From the NCBI GenBank assembly GCA_002179805.1, contig NAVB01000201.1, positions 1 to 64,000 of the forward strand: DNA of 64,000 nt, in the 5' to 3' direction. Positions 1-9,940 of this stretch are shown here, piece after piece. Positions within the stretch are counted from its first letter, which is position 1, and each line of letters begins with the position of its first letter. The notes beneath the pieces were generated by a model. It did not search any database. It saw only the letters and a program-made list of their open reading frames with translations, and was not told where the DNA came from. Both the position numbers and the translations under genes were made by a program. Source of the stretch: Acanthamoeba lenticulata (Eukaryota; Discosea; Longamoebia; Acanthamoebidae).

Positions 1-54
1 TTTCATAGTTGTAGAGAATGTAAGACATTATGCCACAATTAAAACTAATTAGCC

Positions 55-126
55 AGGCCTGTGGCCCAATGGAAAGGCGTCTGACTACGAATCAGGAGAT
101 TCTGGGTTCGACCCCCAGCAGGCCTG
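55..126 (+). tRNA. tRNA-Arg (anticodon ACG)
   Basis: A complete 72-base cloverleaf can be folded. The acceptor arm AGGCCTG pairs with CAGGCCT and leaves a G discriminator. The anticodon stem CTGA/TCAG closes a seven-base loop containing ACG, and the T arm CTGGG-TTCGACC-CCCAG is perfect. There is no intron. It lies about 80 bp upstream of the PEX4 start on the same strand. Confidence 0.93.
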
Positions 127-204
127 TATCTTTTGCGGTGCTTTTGAAAATGTTTGTAAAGCAAAAGGCAAGACGGACACCACTTTTCTTTCCACAACGT
201 CCAG

Positions 205-1010
205 ATGGTACTTGATGCAATGTTAACCGTCTTAACGACTGCTTCTCACAACGCGATTTATAGGCTGCCAGCAGGTTACTAAAGGAATATAGAGCGTTGC
301 AGAAAGAGGGAGCTGAAGACATCGTGCTGTATCCCAAAGATGAGGGAGACCTTTTGCACTGGCGCGCCTACATCGTCGGGCCCCCTGACACTCCTTTTGA
401 AGGCATGGATCCCTCACGTGCACCTGTGTGCTTCTTGTCTCACGGTACCTGGACAGGTGGCCGGTTTGAGCTGGACATAGAGGTACCCAAGAACTATCCG
501 CTGCGCCCACCCAAGATCTACTTCATCACGAAGATCTTTCATCCCAACATTCACTTTAAGACAGGCGAGATTTGCCTGGACTTGGTGCGCACCTCCTTCA
601 GCCCCCCACATGCAACCAGCTTGCTAAACCTCTTTCCCCACCCGTGCGCAAACTCGCAGCTGAAGAACGCGTGGTCGGCCGTGTACACGCTCCAGTCTGT
701 GTGTCGGTCTATTATCGCGCTTCTCGCTCACCCGGAGCCCGATTCGCCCCTCAACTGCGACTGTGGTAACGCATTTTCTTCACTCTCTGCTCTCTCTGCC
801 TTTCTCTCTTTCGTGGTGCGCTTGTTGTGGGCTCGAGCGGGCTTGGTGTGGCGTGTTATGTGGTTGTTGATCCTCGTGGTGCATGGCGCGCACGTGGCAC
901 TACTCCCAGGTAATCTGCTGCGGAGTGGAGACGTGCGTGGCTACAACTCGCTGGCGCGGATGTACACCCAGCTCTACGCACACGCGTCCCCACCGTCGCT
1001 CCTCTCCTAG
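205..1010 (+). CDS. PEX4: PEX4-type peroxisomal ubiquitin-conjugating enzyme E2
   Basis: This is a UBC-fold E2. PEX4 monoubiquitinates the PEX5 import receptor at the peroxisome membrane so that it can be recycled. Visible signatures are FHPNIHFKTGEICLDL with the active-site Cys, LKNAWSAVYTLQSVCRSI, and the tail AHPEPDSPLNCDCGNLLRSG, which matches plant PEX4/UBC21 closely. The first exon is probably just the ATG at 205-207, followed by a 56 bp intron to 263. An intron at 403-456 has a GC donor; removing it restores the conserved PFEGGRF. Later introns separate CLDL from LKNAW and NCDC from GNLLR. The gene is convergent with the phosphatase-cullin gene, 71 bp away. Family assignment is firm; the one-codon first exon is inferred. 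Confidence 0.87.
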
Positions 1011-1026
1011 CGCTCGCCTGGCCTCT

Positions 1027-1057
1027 GTAAATAAATAAATAAATATAATTTTATTTG
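1027..1057. terminator. shared bidirectional poly(A) region
   Basis: A short AT-rich stretch between two convergent genes carries overlapping AATAAA signals on the + strand (tandem AAATAAATAAAT) and an AATAAA on the - strand (read from TTTATT). It sits 17 bp after the PEX4 stop and about 25 bp after the stop of the minus-strand gene, so it probably serves both. Confidence 0.55.
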
Positions 1058-1081
1058 TCTTCCTTTCGGCCGAAGACACCC

Positions 1082-4000
1082 TCATGGAGCGGAAGATGAC
1101 GATGATGGCGACGAGGCAACAGCCGGGCGAGCGGGGGACCGGCGAGGTGGCGGGTAGGAGAGGGCCGGCACGCGGATCTTGCGGAGGCGCGACGCAAAAG
1201 CAGTGTTGAACCTGAACCGGTCCGTCGAGGCCAACTTGCCCTTGGGCGGCTGCTTGAGCAGCAAGCCCGCGCGCGACCCTGTCCGACGGTCCACGGCCAC
1301 CACGTTCGCGAACACGCACGCAAGCAGTTTTAGGAGTGTGCGTGGGTGTGGGTCGGTGAAAGAGCGCGTACCAGCAAGCGGCGCCATGAGTGAGAAGACG
1401 GTGCGCTTCAGTTCCTGTTGCCGTCGAGTCGCCAGCCTGTGCATGAGCAGGAGCGAGACCAGAGAGAGAGAGAGAGAGAAGAGGAAGGAGGTGCACCTTG
1501 TCGGGGAGGCCGGTCTCATCGCGGAGATCACACAGGGTGAATTCATCACCAAAAGCGAGCCGATGGAGAACGCACATCATGGGCGTCGTGATGGTCAGGA
1601 AGAAGCGGCACTCCCCCAGCACCACCTGCACTTCAGCCGTGCCCTACGATTCCCCCCCCAAAGAGTGTTAAGAAGCGGCAACATGATCATTCGAAGAAAT
1701 GAATGACGGGGATCACCACATCAGTGTATCCAAGACAGAGAAGGGAGAGACGAACAAGGTGCGGAATGTAGTGGACGCGCTTCTGCGGGTTTTCGGCCAG
1801 GTAAGCCGCGGCGAAGGCGTCCCACTTCTGCTGCACGACGCTTGGCAACACGATGCTGTTCATGTTTTTAACGCCCCCGTTACGAGAACGTTCCCAGAAG
1901 ATGAGGAGGGGCCGAGTGGTGGTCAAGGACGTGCCTGTGAGGCCACTGGGCGAGCGGGACGCCCCGCCAGCGGCGCATCTCGACTTCTGTGACGCCGGAG
2001 GGCTCCGAAGAGGGCGCCAGGCGCCGGCGGGGCCAGAGATCGGCCGCCAGCAGCCGCACGCTGAGTAGAGGCCCGCTCTCGTCTCCCTGCCGGATCTGGT
2101 GTCGACCAGCATGTGCGCGTGTGCGTGCGCGTGAGTCTGTGGGTTGTGGGAAAGAGCGCGGTGGACGAGGTAGCGCACCCGATCCTTGGCGGCGGCCTTG
2201 AGCTGCTCCTCCGCGTCAAGGGAGAACTGGGCATCGGCCACCATCGCCTCCATGAGGCCGGCGAACCTGCGGAACTGCTCGGCGGACTGGCCCAGGAGCT
2301 GCGCGGCCTTGCGCTCCAGGTGGAACCGGTGGGTCTGGCCGGGGCCGACGGCCAGGAGGCGCCCGGCGAGCGCGTTAGCGTAGTGGAACTCAAAGGCCGC
2401 CGTATCGCGGTTCATGTAGGGCAGCGTGCCGGCCCACATTCGGGCCAGCTCGTCCTCCACCGACCGCTCTCCGGCGTTTCTGCAGTGGCGCGCCCAGTCA
2501 GTGCCACGTCATGCCACATCAGCGTGACGCACACACGCGAGGTGGTACCGGAGCAGGCGATCGGCGTGGGCGACGAGGGTCTTGGCTAGCGGGTGGACGA
2601 ACGAGGGCAGCACTTGCTCCAGCGCCCGCCTGAAGCCGGTCCGTTCGGTCCCGGCCCGCCCGCCAAAGGCCGCCTCCAGCCGGGCCTCCTGCGCTGCGCG
2701 CCACCCGAGCACGGCCTCCAGCGTCATGTCGTCGTCAGGTGCCGATGCGATCGCAGTGGCAGCGGCAACGGCGTCGGCCTTGGCGGCGGCAAAGTAGGCC
2801 GCGCGAACGATGTTGACAAAGGCGGACACGTCGTGCAGGGCCGCGTAGAGCCGAGCGAGCTCGTCCCACGCGCCGGCGGCTAGCAGGGCCCGCACGCGGT
2901 GGTCAAGCGAGGCCTGGCGCTGGCGCAGGACCAGGTCCACCAGGGCTGGCGGCCGCGCGAACCATCGCTGCCAGTCCCTCTGGGCTCGGGCACGTCGGGC
3001 CGCCGCTTCTTCGTCGTCCCGCTGTTGTTGTTGTTGTTGCTGCTGCGCGGTCTCGTCATCAGCGTCACGGGCGGGCTGGGCCTCCATCGCACCCGCGGGC
3101 GGCTGGGCCGTGGCTGCGGCCGCAGCGTCGTCGTCGTCGTCGAGCTCCATGGGGTACTCTTCGCCCGGGTCCTCCTCGCTCTCGTCGTCCTCGTCGTCCT
3201 CAATGGCACGTCGCTGGCGCAGCAGTGCTGCGCGCCGTCGCGCCAGCTCCATTTCCATCGCGTCGCCGCTCTCTTCGTCGTCTTCGTCTTCCTCACTGTC
3301 TTCGCCATCTTCGTCTTCCTGTTGCTCCTCGAGGCGGCTCTGATAGATCGCCAGTTGCTCCTGATGATGATGATGAAAGTAGCGCACGGCGGCGATGATG
3401 ATGATAACGATGATGATGCCGTTTGAGTAAATTGGTGAGCGTGCCTCGACGCAGCAGGCAGGAGAGGCGATTGGGGGGGGGGGGAGAGGAGAGCGTACGA
3501 GGAACCCGGCATTTGGCTGAGCCGTCGGGCGCCTCATCTTAACATAGGCAAAGGCCTTGGCCAGCGGCCTGTTGGTTATGTTGTGTCCGCCCCACTCGCG
3601 TTGGTGGTGCAGCCCTTGGGGCACGGGAGCTGAGGGGGGGGCAAGGATAGAAAGAGAGAGAAAGAGAGAGAGAGAGAAGGGTTCGCACCAGCGGTGGCGG
3701 CGCATGAGGTGGGCGACGCAGAGGGCGGCGGCGCGCGAGTTGCCGGACTTGCAGTGGACCAACACCACGCGGCCCTCTCGCTCGGCCTCCTCTGCACAAC
3801 GTGTGCACCACACACGCCAGCAAGCAAACAAGAACCCGCGGGTCGTCAGCCAGGGACGCGTCTGCCCGTGCTGGACGAGGCTGGTGGTTTTGGCACGAAC
3901 CAAGAAAGTGGTGGAAGGGCTCGAGATGCTGCAGCAGATCCTCCTCGGCTGCATCCAACAAGTCGATCTGTCACGGGGAGGGTCGAGTGTGAACGGGAGC

Positions 4001-4206
4001 AGCAAGGACGAACGGGCAACCAGAAATGGAGTGGGTACCGAGTGGTAGCGGTAGCAAGCGGCTTCGCGGACAAAGTGGTTGGCTGCCTGGGCAGCGGCAG
4101 CGTTGACGATGGCCGATATGTTGAGTGCGACTAACAGCCCCCGGTCAGCCGCGTTTCGTTCCGACCCCACATAGAGGAAGTTGGGAATCAGCAGAGTCGC
4201 CTCCAT
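1082..4206 (-). CDS. dual-specificity phosphatase fused to a cullin-like domain
   Basis: A predicted protein of about 720 aa. Residues 1-150 form a DSP domain: NFLYVGSERNA start, acid Asp near 61, then the complete catalytic loop HCKSGNSR (Cys92, Arg98) and the C-terminal VKMRRPTAQPNAGFL. A long acidic linker with eight consecutive Gln follows, then cullin sequence: LVDLVLRQRQASLDHRVRAL, YMNRDTAAFEFHYANALAGR, IPHLGTAEVQVVLGECRFF, MMCVLHRLAFGDEFTL and DRFRFNTAFASRLRKIRV. The reading frame is kept across every junction checked, including the phase-2 intron at about 2490-2551 that joins the two halves. Known: cullins scaffold RING E3 ligases and DSPs dephosphorylate proteins. Odd: only a short cullin-repeat region, and no C-terminal WHB/neddylation segment before the stop at 1082. 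An in-frame ATG at 4266 could extend the N-terminus. The join needs transcript proof. Confidence 0.75.
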
Positions 4207-4448
4207 CTTGTGTGGACGCGTCTTGTTTTGTTTTATTTCAAAGACTTTTTTTTCTTCTGCCTGCAAAGCTGTTTTGTTTTTATGTTTTTGTTTTTGTTTT
4301 GTTTTTATGTTTAAAACGGCTGTACAGCAAGACAGGAGAAGAGAAGAGAGAGGAAGGGCCTATGTGACAACTATGACTATCTATCTATAAACAAACAGCA
4401 CGGCTCTCGTCAAGAAGGACCGCCCGTGGCAAGAAGGGCTGCTTCCAG

Positions 4449-7400
4449 TCAGGAGAAGTCCCAGACTGCGCACGCACGGCAGGCGCGTGAGTCCCATTGC
4501 GCAGAGAGTCAATTCGGGGGAGGGGAGGTCGAACACACCTTTGACGGTCTTGTCGCGACTGCCAGTGACGAGCTTACAATCGTCAAAGTGCAGGTCGCAC
4601 AGCGAGTCCGTGTGCGATTGCAGCGTCGTCTGGACGAAAGACACAGTCAGGGGGGAAAGGGGGCATGGCCAAGGGGAGCAACATGAGGAAGAGGGAGCAG
4701 AGGAAAGCGCATACGATAAGTTTGCCGGTTTGAAGGTCCCAGACCATGATGGTCTTGTCCTGCGCGCCCGAGATGATCTTGGTCTCGTCGAACTGGAGGC
4801 ACATGAGCTTGTTGGTGTGGCCCTGCAGCGTGTCCGTGTTCCGATACGTGTTCACATCCCACAGCTGCAGATCCCGCCAAAACACCTGCGGGTCAGATGA
4901 TGATCCAACGACACACAACGCTGGTGGCAACACCAACGCACCTTGATGGTGTTGTCCCACGAGCCCGACACGATCCGCGTGTCATCGAACTGGACGCAGC
5001 GCACGGACGACTTGTGGCCCTTGAGCGTTTGCGCGCACCGCATCATCGCCAGATCCCACACTGCGCCAAATCACATGACCCCGCATTTAATTATAAAAAG
5101 CGCACACAATGTACGTAGCGGAAGGCCGGGAGCTCGCGGGCACGCACCTTTGATGGTCTTGTCGGCAGCCCCGGAGATGATCTTGCTGCTGTCGAACTGA
5201 AGGCACCCGATCTGTTGCGCGACACGCACCGATGCGCGCACACACAGACACGCATGTCGGTCGACTGGTCCTTGCGCGAGGAGGGGGGGGGGGAAGGGAA
5301 GGGCAGGCCGTACGCCCCAGGAATGGCCCTGGAGGTCGGTGATGAGCTTGCCCGAGTTGATGTCCCACACGTTGAGGCGCTTGTCGTCGCTGCCCGATAC
5401 GATCTTGTGCTTGTCAAACTGTCGCGTGTGTCACGATGAGAAACAGGCCGGAGGAGGAGGAAGAAGAGGACGACGAGGACGAGAAGAAGACGCGGTGGGT
5501 ACCTGCAAGCACCAGACCTGGCCCGTGTGGTTCTTGAAGGTGCTGATGGTCTTGCCCTTCTCCAAATCCCACAGGCGCAGCGTCTTGTCTCGGGAGCCCG
5601 TGATCATCTGATTGCCTGCCCAAATCACCAATACCACAACCAACCGCGATAAGGGAGCCCGTCCAACACGCCCCCTCACATGCCTTGAATTCCTCCGGGG
5701 GAGGCGCGCACCATCGAACTGCATGCAGATGATGCCGCCTTCGTGGCCGGTGAGCTTCATCTTGGGCACGTACGCGCACTTGTCCGAGTCCCAGTCCAGC
5801 CGCTGCACCGTCTTGTCATCGCTGCACCACCGGTGTAGATTTAGATAACGTACGAAAACGAAAACGGAAAGCACAGAACGACGCACCTGGCGGTGATCAT
5901 GTTGTAGTTTTCATCAAACTGGACGCAGCGGACGGTGTTCTTGTGGTGGGTGAGGGTGGACAGGGAGTATTTGCCCGTGTCCCAGTTCCGCTTCGTCCGG
6001 TGGTACTTCATGAAGAGGGACTTCCACTTGCCGTGGTCCCGCCGGTCTCGCTCAAGCTGCAGCTCTTCGTCCTCGGTGTCACCGAGCGCGCGATACATCT
6101 TGTAGATCTTGCCAGCCTTCTTCCCGGCGTAGGCCGGCGATCCGGCGCCCATCAGCGATGGCGAAACCGTCCCGCCGCCGGCCACAGTGGGAGACCCAGA
6201 AGGGCAGGAGGACGACATCGTCGCCGATGGAGACGACGCCGATGACGCTGATGATGATGACGACGAGGAGGACGGCCAGAGGGAAAAGCGGCGCACGGTG
6301 GTGGCGGCGGGCTTCTTGAGAAGGTTCGCGCTCTTGCCATAGTCTGCACCGGCGAAGCGGTCAGCGCCTTCATTTGGGGGGGGGAGGGAAGGAACGGATG
6401 GGGAAGGAGGCGCGAACCAGAGGTGGTGTCGAGCGGGAGAGGCTTGGGCCGGTAGATCTGGTTCGAGCTTACTCGCGCGGCAGCGTCAGCGCCCCAATAA
6501 CGCGCGTAGAGGCTGCTCACACCGATCGGTGGCCCCAACACGCGCAGCAGTCAGCGGGCTGCCCCCCGAGTGGTAACAACAACAACACCCCCACTTCACT
6601 CGGCCACCAGGGGGAGGGAGAGGTGGCCGGCACCTCTTCCACAGGATGTTGTCCGACGTGAGGGAGTGCCACTCGCGGCAAACGCTGGCCGCGCTGCTGA
6701 GCTCGCTCTCATCAAGGTACGAGAACACGTGTATCGTCACCTGCAGGGCCCGAGACAGGAAGCTCAGCGGCACACAGAGCAGAGTGCAAGGAAGAGGAGA
6801 AGAGGGGGCTGGTTGCTGTTGCTGTTGTGGTTCTTGGTTGCTGGTACATACCTCGTCTGGGATGACGGAGAAGTAGCCGGTGTTGCGCGAACACGTCACA
6901 TTGTGCCGCTTCTACTCTCGGTGGGAGGAAGGGGGTAAGGGGCAAGCAACAACACAAAGGAGAGAACGGCGGGAGGACGTACGATAAAGTCGAGGTAGCT
7001 CTCTACAGTGGTTATCTCCGTGTTCAGTTCCTTGGAAACAGAGGAAAGGCGGAAGACGAAGTTGATGAAATGGTCCTCCAGCTGATTCTCGCAGATAAAT
7101 TGGCCTATGTCTTCAATGACCTCCTCCAGGTGGCCCATCTTCGAGCGCAAGGCGTGAAAAGCCATTTCCCTGTCGCTGGCAGTTGGTGGGCCATTTGTTT
7201 CGATTTGCTGTTGGTCAAGGTCGTGCGACCCCATCATGGCATCCATCATTGTGTCGCCCGAGCCTGACTCAAACTCGTCCGAGCCCACCGGGCCCCCTTC
7301 GGCCTCGTCCACGATAGATTTCGAGCCCTTTTTCTTTTTCTTGTTGTGGAGGTGCTCGAGCTCGACCGAATCGCGCAGCCCTAGCCCTCGCCCCCGCCGC

Positions 7401-7660
7401 TGCTCTGCGTTCTCTTCCAGGCTGCCGAACAGGTAAGACTCTGAGGTGTTGCGTGCTGCTGCGCCCTCGCCTCCAACCTCTCCTCTTTCTTGTTTTCTCT
7501 TCAAAATGCCGGCAGGGGAGAACTGTTGACGATGTGGTTGTGAGGATTCAGCCACGATGTTGTTGATGGCTGGATTAATTATGGGCGGATTGCACGATTG
7601 CGTGCTCTCCAGATCTGCCAGGAGGAGGAGTGCGAATGGCTGCCGTGCCAACGCAACCAA
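4449..7660 (-). CDS. F-box/WD40 repeat protein (FBXW/Cdc4-like)
   Basis: A substrate adaptor of the SCF ubiquitin-ligase type. The N-terminal part (7660 to about 7000) is charged, with a lysine run, and then a helical segment. The F-box follows at about 6640-6750: VFSYLDESELSSAASVCREW then HSLTSDNILWKR. A Ser-rich linker leads to seven WD40 repeats read from exons between 5960 and 4449, each ending like SGSRDKTLRLWDL, GAADKTIK or GSWDNTIK. Seven repeats make one closed propeller. The last exon encodes VWDFS and stop. All joins are short GT-AG introns. The start is uncertain because the 7660 Met has no family support and the first exon may be shorter. The neighbouring phosphatase-cullin gene is on the same strand, about 240 bp downstream. 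Confidence 0.83.
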
Positions 7661-7831
7661 CTCTGAAATGCGCGTTCGCGGTGGCCTGAATGGTGTGCCA
7701 CGGCCGATGTCACAAGAGAGAAAGCGGCAGATGCTCCGTGGGTTATTTCCCGTTTTTCTTGTCGCTCTTCATTCCGTACATTCTCAGTTTAAAAAAGAAC
7801 AAATAAAACAAAAATACACACAGCGATGCAT

Positions 7832-8356
7832 TCAGCTTCCTTGCTGCTGGACGAGCTTCAGCATCTCAGCCTCATCCACACGATGCCGAAATACCTCCAC
7901 TCCTGTTGAAAAGATCGCGCCTGGTGGGTGAGTGCTCACCACGCACGGGGGAATCGGTGCACGTACCGTTAAGGTGTACAACGGGAATGTGGAAACAGTA
8001 GCGGTGCAGCGTATCCTCGTCGCACTTGAGAATGTCAACCTCTTTGAGCTCGAACGGGGCCTACGCTCACATGTCACTGACAGTGTCTTGCAAAATACTG
8101 ACTTTTGCGCGGCTCTAAATTTTTGCGCGGCTCGTTCAGAGAGGGGGGACCGTGCCTGCTCCTGTACTCGTTCAAGCACAGCCTTGGCCTTGTGGCACAG
8201 GGGGCAATCGTGCTTGGTGTAAAGAGTCACCTCGTGGCGCGGTCCTGCATTAGTGGCGTTGGCACGCTGCAAATAAAGCCGCACGTAACTGGAGCACAGT
8301 GCACTCGTGGGTGGCGTTGCAGAACGGCGAGCGAAAAGGGTCCCAACACGCAACAT
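7832..8356 (-). CDS. glutaredoxin-like (DUF836) thiol protein, possibly mitochondrial
   Basis: A small thioredoxin-fold protein. The core is HEVTLYTKHDCPLCHKAKAVL with a CxxC pair (CPLC), then after an intron VDILKCDEDTLHRYCFHIPV, which supplies the cis-Pro motif, and a last exon GVEVFRHRVDEAEMLKLVQQ. This is the arrangement of the C5orf63/YDR286C glutaredoxin-like family. The Met at 8356 begins MLRVGTLFARRSATPP, rich in Arg and Ser with no acids, which looks like a mitochondrial presequence (inference). The longer open frame upstream lacks domain support. It is divergent from the ankyrin gene at 8502 with 145 bp between starts. Confidence 0.78.
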   Translation of the reverse strand: MLRVGTLFARRSATPPTSALCSSYVRLYLQRANATNAGPRHEVTLYTKHDCPLCHKAKAVLERVQEQARSPLSERAAQKFRAAQKSVFCKTLSVTCERRPRSSSKRLTFSSATRIRCTATVSTFPLYTLTVRAPIPPCVVSTHPPGAIFSTGVEVFRHRVDEAEMLKLVQQQGS

Positions 8357-8501
8357 TAGGTCCTGGTTCGCGGCGCACTTCAAGACGTGTAGCTGGGGTT
8401 TGAAAAAGAAAAACAGGGAAAAGGCAAACGCCGGTGGACGTCTGGTTTCGAGGAAGTGCGAAGATTCAATCTCCCCAGATTGCACAGCACAGGCCGGTCC
8501 A
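8357..8501. promoter_or_regulatory. shared divergent promoter region (glutaredoxin-like/ankyrin)
   Basis: 145 bp separate two divergent start codons, so both promoters and 5' UTRs must lie here or overlap the neighbouring genes. I see no TATA box or other defined element. Confidence 0.35.
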
Positions 8502-9745
8502 ATGGAGCCCGCCGCAGAAGGAGGATCATGGGTGATGAGAAGTCTGTACATCGCCCCAGTTGTGTTGACGATCGCTTACACCCACCGCCGCTCATTGGCG
8601 CGGTTATGGGGCCGAGAGGATGAAAAGGCACGAGGGGTACACCAATTGGTGAGACAGCCCGCCGCCACTCTCCCCTCTGCACACTTGCGCTTGTATGAGA
8701 GTGGCAAGGAGCGGGCAGATGAGGACCAGGAGGAAGAGGAAAGGGAGGAAGAAAGGAAGGGTGATCCTTTGCACAACTTGCAGCAAAAGGTCATCCGTCT
8801 CGCTAGAAACGGGGATGTGGAAGCGCTCTTGGCGTTGCTGGATTCGGTGTTGGATGTGGATGCGGAGAGAAGGCACCTCAACTTCATCTTCTCAGCCGCG
8901 ACACACGACGGTGGACAGGCAGAAGAGGAGGACCTTCTCTCAGACGGCTGCTCGCCTTTGTTCGTGGCTGCCTTGCATGGCCACGCATCAGTGGTGTCGC
9001 TGCTGCTCGAGCGTGGCGCCGACCCCGCCCTGCGGTCTACTCCTTCTGGCGTCCTGCCGCTCTACGTTGCTTGTCTCGAAGGCTACCATGAAGTTGTGGA
9101 AGCTCTGCTGTCGAGCGGTGTCAACGTCAACGCCGTAGGCATTAAGGCAGACGGCAGTACCGCACTGATGGGCTGCTGCGAGGGCGGGCACGTCGGACTG
9201 GTGCGACTTCTACTCACCAACGGGGCTGACCTTGAAGCACGCGGACGCAACGGCCAAACTGCTCTATTCTACGCCACACAGATGGTAGGTGCTTCCCAGG
9301 CGGGCCACACATGCCAGTGTTCATCTCACCGCCAACTTCCACTGCCAATTTGTGCCACCAGGGACACGAGCACGTGGTCCAGTTGCTAGCGGTCGAGTAC
9401 GCATGCAACGTGAATGCACGCAAGAAGGACGGGGCGACGCCACTGTTCTTGGGTATGCTTTTTCCTCGCGCGGCTTCAAACAGTCGCACTGATCGCTAGT
9501 GCTACTTGTCTTCAGCGGTTATCGGTGGCCGTGTAGACATCGTGCGACTTCTCTTGGAGGCGCATGCAGACCCGCACGCACAGTCAAACACAGGCGATAC
9601 TCCGGCGAGAATGGCCTTGAAGCTGCGTTCTCTCTTCCCTGATGTGTACGCTGAGCTCAAGAGATGCGTCACTTTTGCGGCTGAGCCCATAGAAGACGAA
9701 GAGTACGCTGAGAGCGAGGAGGCTGTGTCTGCCTCATCTCCCTGA
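8502..9745 (+). CDS. ankyrin-repeat protein with N-terminal hydrophobic segment
   Basis: Starts MEPAAEGGSWVMRSLY followed by a hydrophobic stretch IAPVVLTIAY, a possible signal anchor. An acidic/charged segment (DQEEEEREEERKGD) follows, then about five ankyrin repeats: SPLFVAALHGHASVVSLLLE, LPLYVACLEGYHEVVEALL, TALMGCCEGGHVGLVRLLL, TALFYATQM interrupted by an intron and resumed as GHEHVVQLLA, and GGRVDIVRLLLEAHADPHAQ. The tail is acidic (EPIEDEEYAESEEA). Two GT-AG introns lie near 9283-9360 and 9452-9515. Ankyrin repeats bind proteins; no enzymatic domain is visible and no specific role can be assigned. Confidence 0.82.
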
Positions 9746-9940
9746 CAGCCTCTCTTTTTACGCCGCTGTTTATGTACATACCACGCATAGTGGAGCGGTA
9801 ACGTTCCTGCCATTAAATTGGCGAATTAAAGCGCAGAAAAGTCACTGGACGGCCCTTTCGCGGGAGCTGACGCAGGCAAAGACACAGAAACCTGCCCTGG
9901 ACTTCACCCGAGCCGACGCACAACTCGCAGTGAATCAAAA

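Noticed and set aside
3361..3420. His-rich tract HHHH in the phosphatase-cullin frame as a metal-binding motif
   Set aside because: It lies in an intron once the acceptor CATCATCAG is used, which restores the conserved GFL-EQL end of the phosphatase domain.
2899..3426. + strand 175-codon frame with hydrophobic runs
   Set aside because: Antisense of the acidic/Gln linker of the phosphatase-cullin gene.
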